Positions 1-7,488 of a stretch of 32,116 nucleotides of DNA are shown here, in pieces. This DNA is from a virus. The notes beneath the pieces are model-generated. The model saw only the letters and a list, made by a program, of their open reading frames with translations. It did not search any database and was not told the origin of the DNA. Both the position numbers and the translations under genes were made by a program. Location: the IMG/VR virus record IMGVR_UViG_3300004369_000075, positions 1-32,116 of that record. One strand, written 5' to 3'. Numbering within the stretch: position 1 is the first letter of the stretch; every line of letters begins with the position of its first letter.

Positions 1-724
1 TCCTTCCGAAAAACTTCACGTAAATGGTAGTGCAATAATATCCGGCAACCTTGGTGTTGGAACTACTAGTCCAGATGGTAAATTACATATAGATGGTATT
101 TCGGATAGCGTTAGTGGTTTAGTTTTAGAAGCTTCAGGTACTGGAGATAACAGATCTATTGATTTTCAAAATACGGCAGGAGCTTTAAGAATTGGTTTAG
201 AATATGACAACGCTAATATAAACTTAGATATTGTTGATAGAAATAGATCTAAACTTGTTACGTTTAGAGAAGGTGGCAACGTTGGTATTGGAACTACTAG
301 TCCAAGCGCTAAATTAAACGTAGTTGGTGGAGATGCTGATTTTGATTCTGATAACTTTGTAATTAGAAACAATTATTCTGGAAATTTTGGAGGAAGAGTT
401 GTAGCTCATTTTAGGCAAGGATCAGATTTAATAAGGTTTGGTGACGTAGAAGATTATAACACGTCTGCTAGTCTAGATATAGATTATTTGAATCAAACAG
501 CTAGTTTCAGAAGAATGAAATTAGGCGTTGATGTTGCGTCTCCAGCCGCTACATTAGACGTTGATGGAGGTATTAAAATGGGTAATGACAGCTCCACCGC
601 CTCTGCTTCAAAAGCTGGAACACTAAGATATTACACGTCTGGAAACAATAGTTACGTAGATATGTGTATGCAAACAGGGGCTTCAACATACGCTTGGGTT
701 AATATAGTTACAAACACTTGGTAA
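1..724 (+). CDS. Phage tail fibre/receptor-binding protein, C-terminal part (5' end outside window)
   Basis: The frame is open from base 2 of the window to the TAA at 722-724, so this is the last ~240 residues of a longer gene; ATG 488 is internal. The translation contains the fibre repeat N-x-G-(V/I)-G-T-T-S-P-x-(A/G)-K-L-(H/N)-(I/V)-x-G twice (bases ~44-100 and ~275-330) and a degenerate copy, ASPAATLDVDGG, near base 540. This repeat is typical of long trimeric fibres, where it marks beta-structured shaft segments. The end, AGTLRYYTSGNNSYVDMCMQ to AWVNIVTNTW, resembles the short C-terminal caps of marine phage fibres. No intramolecular chaperone (peptidase S74-type) domain follows. Its role is likely host recognition. 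The family call is firm; the receptor cannot be inferred. Confidence 0.85.
   Translation, partial: PSEKLHVNGSAIISGNLGVGTTSPDGKLHIDGISDSVSGLVLEASGTGDNRSIDFQNTAGALRIGLEYDNANINLDIVDRNRSKLVTFREGGNVGIGTTSPSAKLNVVGGDADFDSDNFVIRNNYSGNFGGRVVAHFRQGSDLIRFGDVEDYNTSASLDIDYLNQTASFRRMKLGVDVASPAATLDVDGGIKMGNDSSTASASKAGTLRYYTSGNNSYVDMCMQTGASTYAWVNIVTNTW
44..304 (+). repeat. 30-bp near-identical direct repeat inside fibre gene
   Basis: Bases 44-73 and 275-304 match over 30 nt with two differences; the identical core GGAACTACTAGTCCA lies at 59-73 and 290-304. Both copies encode the GxGTTSP fibre repeat. Nucleotide identity is higher than the protein repeat requires, which points to recent duplication or gene conversion. 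Recombination between copies would delete 231 bp in frame. Confidence 0.8.
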
Positions 725-725
725 T

Positions 726-1160
726 ATGGCAAAGATAATAACAGCAGATAATTTTCCAGGACAAAAAATGATGCTATGGCATTATTTTTATCACAGTAGT
801 ACTAGTCAAATGGTTATATACCCTACAGGTGTGACAACTAATACAACCTATCCATATGGTAAAATGCCAATGCCTTTTGATGGCAAAGCAACAAAGGCAA
901 TGATAATAAATAGTCCGTATAGTTCATATACATCCGGTCCTACTGGAAGTTCGGCAACTTTTTACGTGTATAAAAATGGATCACAACTTGATTCTGATAC
1001 ACAGACTTATACAGTGGATCCAATTATTGGTGCGCCTTATGAAAAACTAACATTTACTTTAGATGCTTCTTTTTCAGCTGGTGATTATTTAGAATTTAGA
1101 TTTCAATCTAATGGACTTTGGAGATACTGTAACTCAATTTTTGAATTTGAAATAACATAA
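726..1160 (+). CDS. Small beta-rich tail-associated protein, function unknown
   Basis: This 144-aa protein starts one base after the fibre stop (TAAtATGG), so it is probably translationally coupled to it. The sequence is rich in Thr, Ser, Tyr and Phe. Alternating hydrophobic stretches such as SATFYVYKNGSQLDSD, KLTFTLDASFSAGDYLEF and CNSIFEFEIT look like strands of a beta-sandwich or jelly roll. The F-(S)-A-G-D-Y-(L)-x-(F) segment near residue 120 is common in small beta-sandwich proteins of marine phages. There is no signal peptide or membrane segment. Its place directly behind the fibre suggests a fibre tip, fibre cap or capsid decoration protein. I cannot name a family with certainty. Confidence 0.75.
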   Translation: MAKIITADNFPGQKMMLWHYFYHSSTSQMVIYPTGVTTNTTYPYGKMPMPFDGKATKAMIINSPYSSYTSGPTGSSATFYVYKNGSQLDSDTQTYTVDPIIGAPYEKLTFTLDASFSAGDYLEFRFQSNGLWRYCNSIFEFEIT

Positions 1161-1172
1161 TAAATAAAAAAA

Positions 1173-1508
1173 ATGGCAAACACTTACGCTTGGACAATAA
1201 ATAACCTAGATGTCCACCCAACAGAAAATGATTTAACAAATGTAGTTTATAACATACATTGGACTTACACAGCTACATCAGATCAATTAGACCCAGAGGG
1301 AAATCCTTATAAAACTAATTTTATTGGAACCTCTATAGTTGCACCACCGAGCTCTGAGGACTTTACGCCTTTTGAAGATTTAACAGAGTCTCAAGTTGTA
1401 GGTTGGTTATCTGAAGATACTAGTATAATTAATATACAAGAAAGCGCAGATAACGCCCTTAATGATCTAATAAATCCAACGTCAGTAACTAAAGACGTTC
1501 CTTGGTAA
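1173..1508 (+). CDS. Small conserved phage protein of tail-fibre region (DUF7936-like?)
   Basis: This protein is 111 aa and starts at ATGGC after the leader AATAAATAAAAAAA, which has no Shine-Dalgarno sequence. It begins MANTYAWTINNLDVHPTEND and continues with VVYNIHWTYTAT. The middle has FTPFEDLTESQVVGWL and the end is LINPTSVTKDVPW. I recognise this pattern (Y-x-W-x-I near the N-terminus, HW in the first third, F-x-P-(Y/F)-x-x-L-T-x-x-x-V-x-x-W, and a terminal NPxxVTxxxPW) from short proteins near tail-fibre genes of marine phages, which I recall as DUF7936. That database assignment is from memory. Its function is unknown; a tail-fibre-associated or assembly role is inferred from position. 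Confidence 0.75.
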   Translation: MANTYAWTINNLDVHPTENDLTNVVYNIHWTYTATSDQLDPEGNPYKTNFIGTSIVAPPSSEDFTPFEDLTESQVVGWLSEDTSIINIQESADNALNDLINPTSVTKDVPW

Positions 1509-1511
1509 TTA

Positions 1512-1537
1512 AAGTAATACGTAAATACGTAATACTT
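1512..1537 (+). repeat. Imperfect inverted repeat (AAGTAATACGT/ACGTAATACTT)
   Basis: Arms of 11 nt at 1512-1522 and 1527-1537 are complementary except for one position and flank a 4-nt spacer (AAAT). With a one-base bulge the pairing extends to TTAA on both sides. The site lies in the 60-nt gap between the fibre module and the packaging module. No T-run follows closely, so it is not a typical intrinsic terminator. It could be an operator or an RNA processing hairpin. Confidence 0.45.
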
Positions 1538-1568
1538 AACTATATGTAAAACAATTAAATTTAATACA

Positions 1569-1811
1569 ATGGCAAAGAAAATTAAAAAAGACGAATTAAC
1601 TAAGCTTCAAGATTTAGTAAAAAACTACAATCAACATCAATTAAAACTAGGTGAACTAGAAGTTGAAAAACACGGATTGCTGCATAGTATATCTAATGTA
1701 CAACAAGATCTTCAAAAGTTTCAAGATGAACTAAGAGGAACTTACGGGGATGTTAGCATTGATATCAATGATGGTAAAATTGCAAAAAATGAGCCTAGTA
1801 AGGAAGATTAG
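1569..1811 (+). CDS. Small coiled-coil phage protein, function unknown
   Basis: This is an 80-aa, highly charged protein beginning MAKKIKKDELTKLQDLVKNY. Residues ~8-58 form a continuous heptad-like helix with regularly spaced Leu, Val and Ile (TKLQDLVKNYNQHQLKLGEL and following), so it is probably a coiled coil. The tail of the protein reads ELRGTYGDVSIDINDGKI. Small coiled-coil proteins ending in a G-x-(V)-(S/T)-(I/V)-(D)-(I/L) strand like this are common in marine phages near structural or packaging genes, without known function. It is the first gene after the inverted repeat at 1512-1537 and overlaps the next start at 1789 by 23 nt. I see no catalytic motif. Confidence 0.75.
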   Translation: MAKKIKKDELTKLQDLVKNYNQHQLKLGELEVEKHGLLHSISNVQQDLQKFQDELRGTYGDVSIDINDGKIAKNEPSKED

Positions 1812-2007
1812 TATAGGAAGAGACTATAAAAATGATGCCATGCACTATTCTGTTGGGCAGGAGGTGTATGGCGGTCATATTATAGATAATATAATAGAAG
1901 AAGAAGATAAGTACTCTATATATATTAGAAAAAATAATGAGATATTGCCGTGGAAAGATTTTAATAAAAACATGGCAATTGCGGTTGAATATGATTTAGA
2001 ATATTAA
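1789..2007 (+). CDS. Conserved small phage protein (KISIGxDYKN family), function unknown
   Basis: I chose ATG 1789, giving 72 aa, over the in-frame ATG at 1750. The protein then begins MSLVRKISIGRDYKNDAMHY, and similar phage proteins known to me start just before the RK-(I/V)-SIG-x-D-x-K-N-A-M-x-Y motif. The earlier start would also overlap the upstream gene by 62 nt. Residues 20-72 read VGQEVYGGHIIDNIIEEED, then a short strand segment and a PWKDFNKN-MAIAVEYDLEY ending. The ending resembles the conserved (I/V)-x-P-W-K-x-(F) tail of small proteins found before the terminase in Bacteroidota-type phages. The stop overlaps the next start (TAATG at 2005-2009). Its function is unknown; a packaging or assembly role is a guess from position. 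Confidence 0.7.
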   Translation: MSLVRKISIGRDYKNDAMHYSVGQEVYGGHIIDNIIEEEDKYSIYIRKNNEILPWKDFNKNMAIAVEYDLEY

Positions 2008-2597
2008 TGAATGCTTTATTTAATTTTATAGTTGAACCAAAAACTGGTAGAACTACAGCTGTAAAAAAAGTTGAAGACTCTGAATTAATATTGAACACTG
2101 AATTACAAAATCATCACTATGTTAGCAGGTTAGGTATTGTAAAATCACTACCGCTTGCTTATACTACTAAAATAGAAGTTGGTGATGAAATATTGGTGCA
2201 TCACAATGTATTTAGAAGATTTTACGATATTAGAGCTAAAGAGAAGAATAGCCGCAGCTTTTTAAATGAAAACGAATTTATAGTTCAACCTGATCAAATA
2301 TTTGCTTACAAAAGAAACGGCGAATGGAACTGTGTTAATGGGTTTTGCTTTGTAAAGCCTATAAAAGAAACCGAAAAGTTTTCAATTAACAAAGAAAAAG
2401 AGGGTGTTGGAATTGTAAAGTATACAGACGGCATTGTTGAAAAAAATTCTTTAGTTGGTTTTAAACCAGGATTAGAATATGAATTCTTTATTGAAAAAGA
2501 AAGATTATACCGTATACCAAGCAATTTAATTTTAATGAAATATGAATATCAAGGAGACGAAGAAGAATATAATCCAAGCTGGACACAAAGCAGTTGA
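2007..2597 (+). CDS. Putative phage co-chaperonin with two GroES-like domains
   Basis: This 196-aa protein starts by TAATG overlap with the previous gene. Residues ~25-80 contain RLGIVKSLP followed by KIEVGDEILVHHNVFRRFYD, the pattern of a GroES beta-barrel: a G-x-V strand, then V-G-D-x-(V/I)-x-(V/F). Residues ~110-180 repeat the same order: NGFCFVKPIKE, GVGIVKYTDG, LVGFKPGLEYEFFIEKERLY and RIPSNLIL. The second set resembles the (V)-(L)-V-x-(P)-(I), G-x-(V), (V)-x-(F) and I-x-x-x-x-(I/L) strands of Cpn10. Phage GroES substitutes such as T4 gp31 help host GroEL fold the capsid protein. A similar role fits a gene upstream of TerL, portal and MCP. The mobile loop cannot be assigned with certainty. 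The fold call is by pattern and the function is inferred. Confidence 0.6.
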   Translation: MNALFNFIVEPKTGRTTAVKKVEDSELILNTELQNHHYVSRLGIVKSLPLAYTTKIEVGDEILVHHNVFRRFYDIRAKEKNSRSFLNENEFIVQPDQIFAYKRNGEWNCVNGFCFVKPIKETEKFSINKEKEGVGIVKYTDGIVEKNSLVGFKPGLEYEFFIEKERLYRIPSNLILMKYEYQGDEEEYNPSWTQSS

Positions 2598-2817
2598 TGA
2601 ATTAATTAAAGTAGCAGAGGAAAAAATTATCACAAATACAGAAGACGATGTTTCCGCTGATAGACTTAAAAATGCAGCAGCAACTAAAAAGCTTGCAATA
2701 TTTGATGCTTTTGAAATCTTAAACAGAATACAAGAAGAAGAAGCAATCCTTGAAAACAAACCTAAGGAAGAAAAGAAAGAGGCTTTTAAAGGTTTTGCTG
2801 AAAGAAGATCTAAGTAA
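2542..2817 (+). CDS. Small helical protein before TerL, possible small terminase subunit
   Basis: This 91-aa, almost all-helical protein overlaps the end of the GroES-like gene by 56 nt and the TerL start by TAATG. It begins MNIKETKKNIIQAGHKAVDE and has a conserved-looking block DRLKNAAATKKLAIFDAFEI, followed by an acidic then basic tail ending FKGFAERRSK. The start cannot be much later, because KKNIIQAGHKAVDELI looks like part of the domain. Small terminases are typically short helical proteins encoded just before TerL, which is the main argument for the call. No helix-turn-helix is evident. It may instead be an unrelated conserved phage protein. Confidence 0.55.
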   Translation: MNIKETKKNIIQAGHKAVDELIKVAEEKIITNTEDDVSADRLKNAAATKKLAIFDAFEILNRIQEEEAILENKPKEEKKEAFKGFAERRSK

Positions 2818-5027
2818 TGTACGAACAAACTTTATATAAGGTTATTGAACCTATAAAAAATACTACCGTACATAGATTAAATAAAGGTAAGAAGTGGCAA
2901 TATGGCTACAATAAAGAGCACGATGTTGTTGTTATAAGCAAGACTGGTCAAATTGGAGACATATATGAGATCCAAGGATTGCGTATAGCATTGCCTAAGG
3001 CTCCGAAAGATATGATTAAGGGTAATAATAAGTGGGAAGCAGAAGAGTACCCTAATGAGCTTAAAAACATTAAAAGTATATTTGATTGGAAAACATATCC
3101 AGATGAATTTAAAGAAAAGTGGGAAACGTATATCGACGAAGAGTTCAGAAGACGCGAAGAAGGCTATTGGTTCTATAATAGAAGTGTGGCTACTTACCTT
3201 ACTGGCACTCACTATATGTACCTGCAGTGGACAAAAATTGATGTCGGAAGACCAGACTTTAGGGAAGCAAACAGATTGTTTTTCATATTTTGGGAGGCTT
3301 GCAAAGCAGACTCAAGATGTTACGGAATGTGCTATCTTAAAAACCGACGTTCTGGATTCTCTTTTATGTCATCAGCTGAAACCGTTAATCTTGCAACAAT
3401 ATCAAGCGATGCCCGATTTGGGATTTTATCAAAAACAGGTAGTGACGCTAAAAAAATGTTCACAGATAAGGTTGTACCAATATCAGTTAACTATCCATTC
3501 TTCTTCAAGCCAATACAAGACGGTATGGACAGACCGAAAACTGAGCTTGCTTACAGGGTACCCGCTTCAAAACTTACTAGAAAATCAATACAGTCATCTG
3601 AACAAAGAGAACAGTTAGAAGGCTTAGATACAACTATTGACTGGAAAAACACCGGGGATAATAGCTACGATGGTGAAAAGTTAAAACTGCTGGTGCATGA
3701 TGAAAGTGGCAAATGGGAACGTCCTGACAATATATTAAATAACTGGCGTGTAACAAAAACAACATTAAGATTAGGTTCTAGGATTATAGGTAAATGTATG
3801 ATGGGGTCAACATCTAACGCTTTGGATAAAGGCGGTGAAAACTTTAAAAAACTTTATTATGCTTCAGATGTTACCAAACGAAACCGCAATGGACAGACTG
3901 CTTCGGGATTATATAGTTTGTTCATACCTATGGAATGGAACTACGAAGGATTCATTGATTCTTATGGGCTACCTGTATTCGACACTCCGTCAGAACCTGC
4001 TGAAGGGCCATATGGAGAAACAATAGATGTTGGCGTTATAGAGCATTGGCAAAACGAAGCAGACGGTTTAAAAAATGATCAAGACGCTTTAAATGAATAC
4101 TACAGGCAGTTTCCTAGAACAGAGGAGCATGCCTTTAGGGACGAAACTAAAAACAGTATATTTAATTTAACAAAAATATACGAGCAGATTGATTATAATG
4201 AAGATCTACGTAATACTAATGTAGTAAGCACAGGCAGTTTTAGCTGGGCAAATGGTATTAAAGATTCAAAAGTAATATTTACGCCAAACCCAAACGGAAG
4301 ATTTAAAATAACTTGGGTGCCTAATGCAGAATTGCAAAATAGGCAAATAATAAAAAATGGTGTGAAATATCCAGGCAATGAACATATTGGCGCTTTTGGT
4401 TGTGACTCATATGATATATCTGGAACAACAGATGGCAAAGGTTCAAAGGGATCGTTGCATGGGCTAACAACATTTAGCATGGAGGACCACCCACCGCATA
4501 CATTTTTTTTAGAATATATAGCTAGACCACAAACAGCTGAAATATTCTTTGAAGATGTTTTAATGGCTTGCGTATTTTACGGTATGCCTTTGCTTGCTGA
4601 AAATAACAAACCTAGACTTTTGTATTATTTTAAAAGAAGAGGTTATCGAGGTTACTCAATGAATAGACCTGATAGGTTGTGGAATAAATTATCAACAGCT
4701 GAAAAAGAAATAGGTGGTATACCTAACTCAAGTGAGGATATAAAACAAGCTCACGCAGCGGCTATTGAGTCTTATATAGATAAATATGTGGGAGTAACTA
4801 GTGATGGTGAATATGGTAATATGTATTTTAACTCAACATTAAATGATTGGGCTAGATTTGATATAAATAAAAGAACTCAATTTGATGCTGCTATAAGTTC
4901 TGGTTTAGCCATAATGGCTTGTAATAGGCATTTATATAGACCTGTAGCTGAAATACAAAAACAAAAACTAAATTTAAGTATCGCTAAATATACTAATAGC
5001 GGACCAATATCAAAAATAATAAAATAA
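2817..5027 (+). CDS. terL: Terminase large subunit (packaging ATPase/nuclease)
   Basis: This 736-aa protein is in the range of large TerL proteins. In the ATPase half, CYLKNRRSGFSFMSSAET (near residues 172-189) takes the place of the Walker A region in the K-x-R-R-x-G-F-(S/T) form seen in crAss-like and T4-type terminases. KLKLLVHDESGKW (~289-300) is Walker B with its catalytic Asp-Glu. CMMGSTSN (~326-333) is the coupling motif. In the nuclease half, GAFGCDSYDISG (~521-532), FEDVLMACVFYGMPLLAENN (~577-597) and FDAAISSGLAIMA (near 690) supply the three acidic metal-binding positions of the RNase H-like fold. It translocates DNA into proheads and cuts concatemers. The start is coupled to the gene before, and the portal follows after 2 nt. 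Confidence 0.92.
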   Translation: MYEQTLYKVIEPIKNTTVHRLNKGKKWQYGYNKEHDVVVISKTGQIGDIYEIQGLRIALPKAPKDMIKGNNKWEAEEYPNELKNIKSIFDWKTYPDEFKEKWETYIDEEFRRREEGYWFYNRSVATYLTGTHYMYLQWTKIDVGRPDFREANRLFFIFWEACKADSRCYGMCYLKNRRSGFSFMSSAETVNLATISSDARFGILSKTGSDAKKMFTDKVVPISVNYPFFFKPIQDGMDRPKTELAYRVPASKLTRKSIQSSEQREQLEGLDTTIDWKNTGDNSYDGEKLKLLVHDESGKWERPDNILNNWRVTKTTLRLGSRIIGKCMMGSTSNALDKGGENFKKLYYASDVTKRNRNGQTASGLYSLFIPMEWNYEGFIDSYGLPVFDTPSEPAEGPYGETIDVGVIEHWQNEADGLKNDQDALNEYYRQFPRTEEHAFRDETKNSIFNLTKIYEQIDYNEDLRNTNVVSTGSFSWANGIKDSKVIFTPNPNGRFKITWVPNAELQNRQIIKNGVKYPGNEHIGAFGCDSYDISGTTDGKGSKGSLHGLTTFSMEDHPPHTFFLEYIARPQTAEIFFEDVLMACVFYGMPLLAENNKPRLLYYFKRRGYRGYSMNRPDRLWNKLSTAEKEIGGIPNSSEDIKQAHAAAIESYIDKYVGVTSDGEYGNMYFNSTLNDWARFDINKRTQFDAAISSGLAIMACNRHLYRPVAEIQKQKLNLSIAKYTNSGPISKIIK

Positions 5028-5029
5028 AT

Positions 5030-7456
5030 ATGGCTGAGTCAGTTATAAAAGATTTTTTCCCTAGTCAAGTAGCTAGTGATGCTGAAAAAATGTCAGCTGA
5101 GTACGGATTGAAGGTAGGTAGAGCTATTCAAGATGAATGGTTTAAAATGGACACTGGTACGACTAGATATAAAACAAATCAGCATGCTTTCCATCGGTTA
5201 AGATTATATGCGCGCGGAGAACAAAGCATACAAAAATATAAAGATGAGTTATCTATAAATGGGGACTTATCATATTTAAACTTAGATTGGAAGCCTGTAC
5301 CTATTATACCAAAGTTTGTAGATATAGTTGTTAATGGTATTTCAGAAAGGTCATTTGATATAAAAGCATATACTCAGGATCCATACGGCGTTAGTAAACG
5401 TACAAAATACATGGAATCCATCATACGCGATATGCAAACTCAAGAGCTAAACGAAATAGCTTTAGAAGCTTTTGGTGTTAACTTATTTGAAAATAACCCA
5501 GAAGAGCTGCCTGATACTAAGGAAGAACTAGAGTTGCATATGCAGCTTAGCTATAAGCAAGCAGTAGAAATTGCCGAAGAGCAAGCTATTAATACATTAT
5601 TAGCGGGTAACAGATATGATCTTACTAAAAAGCGTGTTACTTATGATTTAACAACAATAGGTATTGCCGCTGTAAAAAATACATTTAATCAATCTGAGGG
5701 CGTTAAAGTTGAGTATGTTGATCCCGCTAATCTAGTATACTCTTATACTGAATCACCTTATTTTGAAGATATATATTATGTTGGTGAAGTTAAGTTAGTT
5801 CCTTTAAACGAACTTAAAAAACAATTTCCTGATCTTACTAATGATCAACTGGAAAGAATTAGTAAAACTGCATATACAAGCAATGGCTTTTATGACAGAA
5901 CTTTAACTAATTACAATGAGGCTGATTCTAATACTGTTCAAGTATTGTATTTTAATTACAAAACTTACATGAACGAAGTATATAAGGTAAAAGAAACAGC
6001 TACAGGAGCTACAAAGATATTAGTGCGTGATGATCAGTTTGATCCGCCCGTTGAAGTTTTAGAGCAGCAATTTGGCAAACTATCTAGATCATTAGAGGTG
6101 TTATACGAGGGTGTATTAATATTAGGCACTGATATATTACTTAAATGGGAAATGGCTAAGAATATGATGCGCCCTAAAAGTGATTATACTAAAGTTAAAA
6201 TGAACTATAGTATTGTTGCTCCAAGAATGTATAAAGGTAAGATTGAATCACTTGTAAGCCGTATAACTGGTTTTGCTGATATGATTCAGCTTACACATTT
6301 AAAGCTACAACAGGTAATGTCAAGAATGGTACCAGATGGTGTTTATCTTGACGCTGATGGTTTAGCTGAAATTGATTTAGGCAACGGAACAAACTATAAT
6401 CCACAAGAAGCTTTAAATATGTTCTTCCAAACAGGTTCTGTAATTGGTAGATCATTTACACAAGAAGGTGATATGAACCCTGGCAAGGTGCCAATTCAAG
6501 AAATCACAAGTGGCTCTGGCGGTAATAAGCTTGCTGCTTTAATAAATACATACAATTACTACTTACAAATGATCCGCGACGTAACGGGTCTTAATGAAGC
6601 TAGAGATGGTAGTACACCTGATTCAAGAGCTTTAGTAGGAGTTCAAAAAATGGCGGCTGCAAATTCAAATACAGCAACACGTCATATATTAAACGCTGGT
6701 TTATTTATAACTGCTGAATTAGCCGAGTGTTTATCGCTGAGAATATCTGATATATTAGAGTTCTCACCAACAGCTGATGCTTTTATACAAAAGATTGGCG
6801 GACATAATGTTGCAACGTTACAAGAAATGAGCGAGCTGCATTTATATGACTTTGGAATATTTATTGAACTAGCGCCAGATGAAGAAGAAAAAGCGATGCT
6901 TGAAAATAATATTCAAACAGCATTGTCAGCTGGGCTTATTGATTTAGACGACGCCATAGATTTACGTGATATTAAAAATATAAAATTAGCTAATCAATTA
7001 TTAAAGATTAGACGCAAACGTAAATTAGAACGTGATCAATTAATGCAACAGCAAAATATACAAGCACAAGCAGAAGCTAACGCTCAAACACAACAAGTTG
7101 CAGCACAGATGGAGGTGCAAAAGCAAAATGCTATTACTTCACAAAAAATGCAGCTTGAACAAACAAAAGCAGAATTAGAAATGCAAAAGCTTCAGCAAGA
7201 GAAAATGGCTAAGATGGAATTAATGAAGTTGGAGTTTGAAATGAATATGCAATTAAAGACTGCTGAAGTTGAAACGTATAAAGCCAGAGAGGCTTATAAA
7301 GAAGACAGGAAAGACGATAGAACAAAACTACAAGCCACTCAGCAAAGTGAGCTTATAGAACAAAGAAAGAACAATACACCGCCAAAAAGCTTTGAATCTT
7401 CAGGCAATGATATAATTGGAGGTGGATTTGACTTAGGTTCTTTTGAACCCAAGTAA
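5030..7456 (+). CDS. Portal protein
   Basis: This 808-aa protein lies directly behind TerL. It has the portal arrangement: an N-terminal helical wing (YARGEQSIQKYKDEL near residue 61, followed by GDLSYLNLDWKPVPIIPKF), a central region with VEYVDPANLVYSYTESPYFE near residue 230, and a long helical stem/crown (LQQVMSRMVPDGVYLDADGL, then RDVTGLNEARDG near 520). The sequence strongly resembles portals of environmental Bacteroidota podoviruses. Residues ~664-770 form a Gln/Glu/Lys/Met-rich coiled coil, and the protein ends in a Gly/Phe tail, GGGFDLGSFEPK. It forms the dodecameric vertex through which DNA enters and leaves and to which the tail connector binds. Its length is at the upper end for portals because of the C-terminal coil. 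Confidence 0.9.
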   Translation: MAESVIKDFFPSQVASDAEKMSAEYGLKVGRAIQDEWFKMDTGTTRYKTNQHAFHRLRLYARGEQSIQKYKDELSINGDLSYLNLDWKPVPIIPKFVDIVVNGISERSFDIKAYTQDPYGVSKRTKYMESIIRDMQTQELNEIALEAFGVNLFENNPEELPDTKEELELHMQLSYKQAVEIAEEQAINTLLAGNRYDLTKKRVTYDLTTIGIAAVKNTFNQSEGVKVEYVDPANLVYSYTESPYFEDIYYVGEVKLVPLNELKKQFPDLTNDQLERISKTAYTSNGFYDRTLTNYNEADSNTVQVLYFNYKTYMNEVYKVKETATGATKILVRDDQFDPPVEVLEQQFGKLSRSLEVLYEGVLILGTDILLKWEMAKNMMRPKSDYTKVKMNYSIVAPRMYKGKIESLVSRITGFADMIQLTHLKLQQVMSRMVPDGVYLDADGLAEIDLGNGTNYNPQEALNMFFQTGSVIGRSFTQEGDMNPGKVPIQEITSGSGGNKLAALINTYNYYLQMIRDVTGLNEARDGSTPDSRALVGVQKMAAANSNTATRHILNAGLFITAELAECLSLRISDILEFSPTADAFIQKIGGHNVATLQEMSELHLYDFGIFIELAPDEEEKAMLENNIQTALSAGLIDLDDAIDLRDIKNIKLANQLLKIRRKRKLERDQLMQQQNIQAQAEANAQTQQVAAQMEVQKQNAITSQKMQLEQTKAELEMQKLQQEKMAKMELMKLEFEMNMQLKTAEVETYKAREAYKEDRKDDRTKLQATQQSELIEQRKNNTPPKSFESSGNDIIGGGFDLGSFEPK

Positions 7457-7488
7457 TAATAAGTAAAGTAATTATATAATATTTTATC

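Noticed and set aside
488-724. Separate 78-aa gene starting at ATG 488
   Set aside because: The same frame is open from base 2 with fibre-repeat sequence, so 488 is an internal Met of the truncated fibre gene.
1-1508. Diversity-generating retroelement acting on the fibre gene
   Set aside because: No reverse transcriptase gene and no template/variable repeat pair with adenine-specific differences is visible in the window.
1750-1788. Earlier start for the 72-aa conserved protein
   Set aside because: It adds 13 residues encoded inside the previous gene and lies outside the conserved RKISIG start region.
3055-3618. 187-aa + strand frame inside terL
   Set aside because: It is an alternative frame within the conserved terminase ATPase region, without recognisable domain sequence.
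7443-7480. Sigma-70-like promoter TTGAAC with TATAAT before the scaffold gene
   Set aside because: The spacer is 26 nt and the region is very AT-rich, so chance matches are expected.
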